Origin: Chrysaora quinquecirrha
Taxonomy: Eukaryota > Cnidaria > Scyphozoa > Semaeostomeae > Pelagiidae
NCBI GenBank assembly: GCA_014526335.1
Contig: JACTAT010000021.1
Location: 2,464,501-2,528,500, forward strand
DNA length: 64,000 nt
Reading direction: 5' to 3'
Part shown: positions 48,801 to 57,800 of the stretch, one piece after another
Numbering within the stretch: the first letter of the stretch is position 1
Layout of the letters: each line of letters begins with the position of its first letter
Program-made: the position numbers and the translations under genes
The notes under the pieces: model-generated
Databases searched by the model: none
Told to the model about the DNA's origin: nothing
The model's input: the letters and a program-made list of their open reading frames with translations, nothing else

Positions 48801-51800
48801 AAGGCCTTTGAATAATTCCCCATGGGGGCATATTCGAGGGGGCTTATTTGCAGAAATGAATTCTTAGGTGGGGGCTTATTTGAGGGGCCATATTCGGAGG
48901 TAGGGGCTCCATGTACTATAGTATGTAGTATATTTTCCCAAAGGACTCGAGCTGGTTGGAAAAGCGTCAGGGCCTGGCCAAACCATCAAACATCATCTGT
49001 CAAACATTTGGAATTTGCTCATCAAGCAATGTTTGAACATTTGACTACGCCTATAAATTGCTTACAAAGAAAGGCTCTTGCAAATTAATCAAACATTGTT
49101 CATCAAACACCTGAAATTTCCTTGTCAAACTAAATGTTTTACCGATTGGCCAATCACAAAACATTGCTTGTCAAACATTTTTTGTTTGTGATAAGCAGAT
49201 TGAATTTTTCCAAAAACATGGTGCAGCAAATCAAGAATATTTGTGCTTGTCAAGCAATGTTTTGTGACGTGGCCAAAGGGAAAACATTTCTTGTAAAGCA
49301 AATCTCAATGTTTGAACAAACAGTGTTTGATCATTTTGCCAGGGCCTAAAAGTGAGCAAAATTTCTGACCCAAAGATTGTGAAGAAGTTCAAAAATGTTC
49401 GCTTGTCGCAAAAAAATTGTTTGACAAGCAATGTTTTGCGACGTGGCCGGACGGTAACACGTTTCGCTTGACAAGGAATCTTCTACTTTTTTCAAATAGG
49501 AATTGATCTTGTTGGAAAAGCATGAAGCCCTGGCAAGACAATCAAACATTGTTTGTCAAACGTTAAAAACATAGCATCTCTGAAGAGCCTATAGGTATTT
49601 CTATGAAATGATAATCCTACCTGAACCAGCCTTTTTAAATCACGAGGAGACGAAGGCGAGAAGTGGCGACCAGGCGATTGATGCTCTTGCAGTGAGCTCA
49701 GCCCAGGTGGAGTTTTCGGTCTTTCGTTTTTGCTGGCGTTCGTTGACGTCAATGACGACACCGTGGCAATTTTAGTCGAAACTTCAGGAATCGCAACACT
49801 ATGCCTTACAGTTTCATGGTGGATTGTACTTGTCAAATTAGCCGTACTGCTGAATAAAAAAGAGCATTCAGAATGTCTTCTTGTAATAAAAAGAAATTAT
49901 TAGGCCTAGTTCAGGCATCGAAGTCATGCCGCAGCGAATTGAATTCAGATGGGAGCCTTTATCTTCGCGCTAACTCCGCCTTTGCTACCACTGTGGATTC
50001 AGCAAAGTAAAAATAAGTCAAAGTCGTAGTTAGGGAGTTCTATGCGGCAGAGCTGGCGAAGTAGTGACGCAGTTAGGATTCACTTCAGTTTTGGCTTCAT
50101 AACTCGCAGTTATATTACAGTTAAGCCGAATTAAATGGGAACATTTGGAAAAATGGAATTTTTTCATAGCTTGGTTCTAATTCGCTGCGGCATTACTTTG
50201 ACGCATGAATGATGCATCGTGAATGAAGGTGATCGTGAATCATGGTATTAATTCATCACTTAACTGTCTAAAGTTTATGCTAGCAACAACGTCCCCACTG
50301 CGGTGAATAGGCCTCTACGTGAAACTTTTTATTCCGCTGTCCATATTCGTTGACCTTGGTATCGGCCTTGTATTGAAAATTAGCATACCAATTTGATTGG
50401 CTATTCAAACGATAGAAATTTTAAGTGACGTCACAGTTTCTTCAAAATTTCACACCAAAATAGGCCGAAAACTATGTAAAAGACATCTATAAAAACAAAA
50501 AATGATGCTACAAAAGATATTGTTATCTTGCCTTACAGTTATCAATGAAATTCTTTGAATCTCCTTTCTAAGTCAAGAACGTCTGCTTTCGGAATCTGCA
50601 TCTTGTTTTTGTGCCTAGGCCAAAATTGCCAGTATTTTGGCAGATTTTGTGGCGGGTACCAGGACCAAAATCGATTTGACGGTTGAGATTCGAGGAAATT
50701 CAATTTGGGGCCTGGTTGAACAGAAACAAGAGGTTCATTTGTATGACTTGGAGACTTGCTCAACAATTTCATTTAGGTCTTTAGCTAAGTGGAAACGTCG
50801 TTGGCTCTCTGATCATGCAGTCCAGGTTCGAATCCCAGCTATTGTGGCATGCCACTCGTGGAAAAAACCTATCCTAGTGTTTGCGATTCGTGGCATTGGT
50901 ACTCGTACCATTCATACATTAACAAAGAGTTAAAATATATATATCTGGAAAATAGACTCACAGTTCCGAACTTTGGACTTATTGGTCCACTTCCAAATTC
51001 AAGGCCACCAAGCTAGAAAAAAAGAAAAAATATTTCTCACGCATTACCCCCTTCCATTCAAGCATTATCCAAAGGTGGTGATGGGCTGCATGATAAGAAA
51101 GCAAACGTAAAATCGATTTGACAAGTCATGATGTAGTCCAGCAAAATCGATGCTTGATGGCCTAGCCAAATGACCAAACAGTGTTTCTCAAACATTTGAA
51201 ATTTGGTTGATGAGCACAATGTTTTACTGTTTGGCCACATCACAAAAATTGCTTGTGAAAACATAGCAGCAGAAAGTCTTTTTGAAGTTTTTCAAACGTT
51301 GTTGAGCGAACTCTGCTTATCAAGCAATGTATTGTGATGTGGCCGATCGGTCAAACATTGCATGCAATGCAGAAGGTGAAGATGAAGTGGTGTATTTAGC
51401 GCCAGTCACTAGGATCTCAGTAATAGGTAAACTAATCGAGGCCTCGCCCCTGCCTGTGACGCAACTGTTGCTGAGGCTTGAACCCCGACATTGTTGAGCT
51501 TCTGAGACCACGAGCCAGCTGGATTAGGTCACGACTCCACAGCACCTTCAGAACTTTAATGTTTGACCAAGAATACTTGATCGTTTGGCGAGAGCCAACA
51601 GGGTCAAATGTACGGGAAGGCTTCTCCTTGGGTATGCTGTACAATCGATTGACGTGTTACCATACAAAAATAGGAAACAAGAAACTCTTAATTCGACTTA
51701 GTAACAGTAGTAGGTCGTAATTCAGATGACCGAGTAAATGGCAACAGATGTTAGAGTGGAAGATAATAAAGAGAAAATTTGAGGTAGGAATGATATAGAG

Positions 51801-54800
51801 ACTGGTATTACAAGGAAGACGGAAACTGATAATGATAGCGTAGTTAGTATCCACGTAGTTTTTACCTGTTGTTCGAGTTCCTCCACCGTTGAATTGGGCA
51901 TCTCAACTGGCTGCGATGGTATCTTCAAAAACGAAGAAATTCATTTTAAGAATATAAACAGAATCAAGAGGATCATATTCTCAAAAATAGGACCTTGCAA
52001 AATGACCGACATTCTTTGTCACATAATTGAAATTTAATGCGCTCAAAGCCCTTAAATGTCCAAGGGATTCGGGTAGGGAAGGGAGCACAGACAAATCTAG
52101 CTGATATCTTTATAAAATCAAGAGCCCTCAATAGGCCTACGATTCCTGCCGAATCGACTTGGAACGCCTCAAAAATATCGTTGTATTTACAAAGAGTGGG
52201 GATAGAAATTCTAGGGGGGGGGGATCGGAGCGCAAATCCAATCCATGTGGGGTTCTAAGCAATTTAGCAAGCATTGCAGAATACAGTAGAGGAAGGCGTT
52301 CTTCGTGTGGGTTATTAATGTCCCTTGAGTGCTCCATGATTTACTATTGAAGGAGATAGGCCCTGGCAAAACGATCAAACATTGTTGGTCAAACATTTTA
52401 AATTTGCTTTACAACAAATGTTTGACCGTTTGGCCACGTCCAAAACATTGCTGTCCAACATTTTGGAACAACGAAGTCATTGCTAATGCGCAAGCACAAA
52501 CGCCTTGTTGCTAAGAAATGTTGCTAGGTGCTGAAATGTTGCAAGTTGTTGAAGTTTGACAATAACAAAAGAAATGTTTGACAAGCAATGTTTGAAAGGC
52601 GGCCAAACGATCAAACATTGCTTGACAAGCAAAAAGTAACAAAATTTGTGGCGTGATGTTTTGAAAAGTTCAAAACATTTTTGCTTGACGCAGACAAAAT
52701 GTTGGACGAGCAATGTTTTGGACGTGGCCAAACGGTCAAACATTTTGCTTGACAAGCAAATTTCAAATGTTTGACCATCAATGTTTGATTGTTTTGCCAG
52801 GGCCTATGAGTGCCTTGAATTTCTGGGGGTAATAACTGTCAGACAAATAAAAGACAAACAAATAGATTGAGTGCTTTCATACTTCTCTGGGCGATACAGG
52901 GGCTCTTCTTTCGGAGACGTTCTTCCCCATTTCGTTTCAGGACCGTTGACATGGCTCCAATTATCAACTTGTGCAGTTGATGACATTATGGAATTCGCGA
53001 ATAAACTTGCCGTGTTGTCTTCAGAGACCTGTAAACAGAATAAAATAACTGATTTATTTCACATATTTTTATTCTTACGCCAGGCTTATCTGGACATTGC
53101 GAAGAGTCAAACCTAGTTGCCGACTGCTATTCTGCGGTTTTAAAAACTAATTTATCGCAACAGACCTGTAGAAGTAAGCGATATGACAGCTAGTTGGCAA
53201 ATAGTTTCTTTTTGACTGTAACTAGCCGGCGCACAGTCCAAAACAACTTGGGCATGTTCTACTCCTACGATCAGTTGACAACTGATTCCTGTTAGTCGCA
53301 GTGGACTTCTTGTTTCCATGACTCAGGGGACATATTTCTCACATGTCACTCGCATGTTTTGCCACCCTGGGAGACACGCTGAATAAAATGTCTTAAGGAA
53401 CTTTTGGAACTACAATCGTCTCAAAAGAGGTAAAAAAAATAAGGGACTTTAAGAACTAGGCCTTGAGGTGGGTTCTTTATAAAAAGAAGCGTGTACTGAA
53501 CATTTCTTGCTCAGCACTGGATACTATAGAGAGCGGAGGCAAAAAAAGACAAGGTTTTTTGGCACACTGAGGCCTTTCGAACCTACGTTCTTATCAAAGT
53601 GTGAGTTAAATCTTACTGAACAATGTTAGGACTTTTGCAGTGAACAAGTCTACTACGTTTGGCCAGGGATTTACACACTTTTCTTTATAAGAATACAGTC
53701 TATAAGAATATTGAGGCTCAAAATCGCTGAAATTTAGGAATTATTTAAGAATTATTTATTATTTAAGAATACTAGGCTTAAAGCTTCATGAAGACAATTT
53801 TTTATTTCTCTGCGTTTTTCACAAGGCACAAAACGTGATTGTCGCATTGTATATGTTTTACAATGCACACTGGACTGCATTGGTTTAATGAGATTGACGG
53901 AGTTGAAATTGTACTTAAAACTGTAGGTTAGGATTTTTATCATACAATGACAAATGACAAAGATTTGACTTGCTTCTCTTGATCTTCTGGCCGATCGGTA
54001 ACATTGTAAATTATGAATAATGTAAGAATACTTTTAGGCTCGAAATCGAAAAATCTTAAGAATAACCAGATTCGGCAAAAATTAAGGTTATCTTATAATG
54101 TAAGTGTGTATTTCTCTGCGTACCTTCAGCAAGCGGTTCTTCCTTTTCTTCTTCTTTCGCACTGATTTGATTCTCTCGATCTGAGCGTGATCTTCTTGGA
54201 AAGCCCCTACCCCGTGCTCTTGATCCTCTACAAAATAAAGAAATGCAGGCTATAACTGTATACTAAAGTGAGACACTATTTAATGAAGACAAGATATCTC
54301 AAAAAATTGCAAGAAACCGCCTTGTCAAGTGTTTCGATCTGTTTCTGACGTTTATACTCTGAGCAGTGTCAGGCGAGAACAGCTAAGTATGTCCAAAAAT
54401 GCTCCAGCTGTTCTTGCAATTTTGAAATTTTGTACTGCTCAAAGACTATATAAAATAATCTCTCACACCAGAGACAGATATTGAAGGAATAAAGAGAGAA
54501 ATACACGCTTTTTATAAAGAAGCACTTCATATAAGGAACCAACATGTAGGAGGCTGAAAAACTCAGAAAACCTATACTACTAAAGATTAAATCGTTAAAG
54601 AACTTTTGAATATTTTTATCTCACTGCAAAAAATCAAGAATAAGGAGGCTGGTTCTACTCCTTGGCAGTCAACACTCGCATAAATTGTACGTTACGCATG
54701 CATCAAATGTTTCCTTGAGTAGTTTTCAGATTTACTCACATACAAATGTCTCTATATAATTGCCATGGTACTAAACATGCAATCAAAATTAAGAAACTAT

Positions 54801-57800
54801 TTAAGGAACCTTTGGTGCTACAATCCAATCATACGAGGTCCAAAAATAAGGAACTTTAGAATCTAGATCTTGAGCTAGGTTCTTTATAAAATAAAAAGCG
54901 TGTAGAGAAACATTACCCTCTTCCTGGGCCACTGAAATTACCACTTCTACCTCCATACCCTCCTCTTCTGGTTCCTTGAAAAGGCGAAAAAATTTAAATG
55001 TGCGTTTTCTCACTTGGACTCTTCAATTAGTTTAATTGATCACCTCACTGTATCCCGATAGTTGATTGGTGCCGAAACACATTACCAATCCAGCTTCATT
55101 TTTCTGATTGGTGCAATTCGATCTGCAGCTGAGTATAAATTCTGCCTGAGTTACCTATTTAGGTCTGTTTCTGACGTTTATACTCTGAGATGTGTCAGAC
55201 GAAAAAGCTTTCAAGTTTGTCCAAAGATGTTTCCAGTTGGCAGTGTGACGAATTGACCTGCTACTATATATTAGAATCGACTGAAAATAATGCTTGCTTT
55301 TCTTTCGTGTAAAAAGACAATAAAACAAACAAAAAAGTTTACTATTGATAAAACACTATGAATTCTAACATCAAAATTTCTAGAAGAAAAACTACCTCCT
55401 CCTCTCTGAATGCCACCTCTGCCTCTCCCTCTGGGCCTTCCTCTGCCTCTTTCGACAAAACCTCTTCTCTCAGACGCATCGCGAGATTTTGGTTCTTTTT
55501 CCCCATCATCATCAATATTCTTGACATCAACATTATCATCAAGTCGCTTTGGCCTACCTGTAAAACACAATTTATTCAGATTGTTATCAACGGCAATCAA
55601 ACGAACTATTATTGCCACAACAACTTGAAAAATCTCCAAAAATTTGTCCTTTCAAGTTATCTAGCAATTCCGTATCTTCGATTATTCCACCTCCAACCCC
55701 CTTCAACCCTTTCCCTAAAACAACGTTGCTGATGATGATTATTTTGGCGCCAACACATTTCCATACAATCTGGCAGCATTAGTTGACATCAAACCAACAT
55801 TGCTTGTGGGAGACGAAAGGAGTAAAGAAAAGGTAAGTTTTCCAAGTTTTTTGTCAATGATTTGAATCCTTATTGGGTCAATATGAAATTCACATCAGTA
55901 TTGCATAAATAGGTATACAAAGAGTTTTCAGTAGAAGTGGCATACCACAATAGAGTGGATTTGAACCTTGACAGCATGACCAGAGAGCTAATGACATTTC
56001 CACTAAGCTATAGAGCTCAGTGAAATCCCCAATAACTCTCCAAGTCATACAGTCCAAGATTCTCCTCCAGTTTGGCTTTTGTGTTTCAGGTATATCGAGC
56101 CTTCTTCAGTACGATACATATTTTGATATTTATTATGAATGGTGAGCACTAGGGTAAATTTTCCACCAGTGGCATACCACAGTAGATGGGATTCAAACCT
56201 GGACTGCATGACAAGATTGCTGCTGATGTTTTGGCTGAGCTAAGAGCTTGACCAAATTGCCAATTAACTCTCAAACTCATACAACCCAAGGCTGTCCTCC
56301 AGTTTGGCCTTCAGTATCTTACATATTTGTATATATTTGTCATGAATGGCAAACACTAGGATAGATTTTTCCACAAGTGGCATAACAGATTGGATTTGAA
56401 TCTGGACCGCATGACCAGAGAGCCAATGACATTTCCACCAAGCTATAGAGCTCAACGAAATTGGCAAGTAACTCTCAAACCCATACAACCCAATGTTGTC
56501 CTCCAGTTTGGCCTTTTTGTTTTTCAGCTGTGTGAGCCTTCAGCATCATACATATTTATATGTATTTGTCATGGGTAGCAAATATAGTTTAGTATATATA
56601 GGTACCTCCTCTCTTGCCACCTCTGATCGATTTTCCTGATTTGACAGGCATACTGGCACTTTCATCTTCATTGACATGATTCTCAACCACTTCATTATCA
56701 TTTTGATTCTGAGTCTTTTCCAAATTGGTTGCTGGTGCTGCTGTTGGATTCTTCTTCTTTTTAGCTGGCTTTCTTGTTTGCCATTCAGTCTAAAATTCAA
56801 ATTAATTCTCATAGAGATTCTTACTGGAGTTGAGCTCTATTTGAGAACAATTAGGGCCAACTGGCTACACTAATAGTGGCAAAGTTTGGAGGGACCTTTC
56901 TGCTGCAACTATCCCTGGAACTATACATGTCAATACAGTTAACAGAAAGTGCCCTAGAGTGGTATCAAGATCCTTTTTTGTAAAATTAGATGATTGGTGT
57001 TCCCTTTGTGGTACAAACATTGAAGATCCTTCTTTTTGCAGATCCTAAGGGAAACTGCATCTCATTCTGTCTAACTCTCAAAAGTAAAAATTTGTCTAAT
57101 TATTTAAGATGTTACTTGATTTCAGTCTTGCGTCTAATTGGACTTTCTGTTTGTCTAATTAGACAAGGAAAACTTTCTACAATATTATACTTTTAAGACG
57201 CTCAATGGACATGGCCCATAAGATAGGATGACCATTGAGTGTTTTAAAAGTCTTATATTTGAGACCAGACCATCAGAAAGTCTAATAAGACATGTGGCAA
57301 AAATTAGTAAAACATCTAGAATGATTTGACGCATTTTAGAAATTAAGAGTTTAGCTATGGCTAAACTAGGAGACATATCACCTGCAAAGTTGTATTTCCC
57401 ATGTCTCCCAGGGTGGCTAAACATGTGAGTGACAAGGAAGCACATGTCCTCTGAGTCACGGAGACGGGAAATGTTTCTGTCATGTCCCAGAAACATCTGC
57501 GTGTCTCTGGTTACAAAATTTGGCACACACTACAAAGTTTAAGAGGTGGCTAAACTGGGAGACATCTAAGGAACATGTCACATGTAACAATGTCTTGGGA
57601 GACATGTCTCCTAGGTTAGCCAGGCCTTTAGAGCCAGGGACCTTAATTTCATCTAGAATGGAGATGGGAAACACTATGAATAGAACTCACATCCAGGCAG
57701 TCATATTTTCCATCAAGGATATTCTGTATTGCCATGGAGACTTCGTAGTTTGATTCATGAAGAGCAACAGATACAACATCTGATGATTTCCCAGTTACTT

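Noticed and set aside
55271..55732. Plus-strand frames opposite UBAP2L exon 5
   Set aside because: They are antisense shadows of the RGG-coding exon, whose frame is supported by flanking splice sites and homology.
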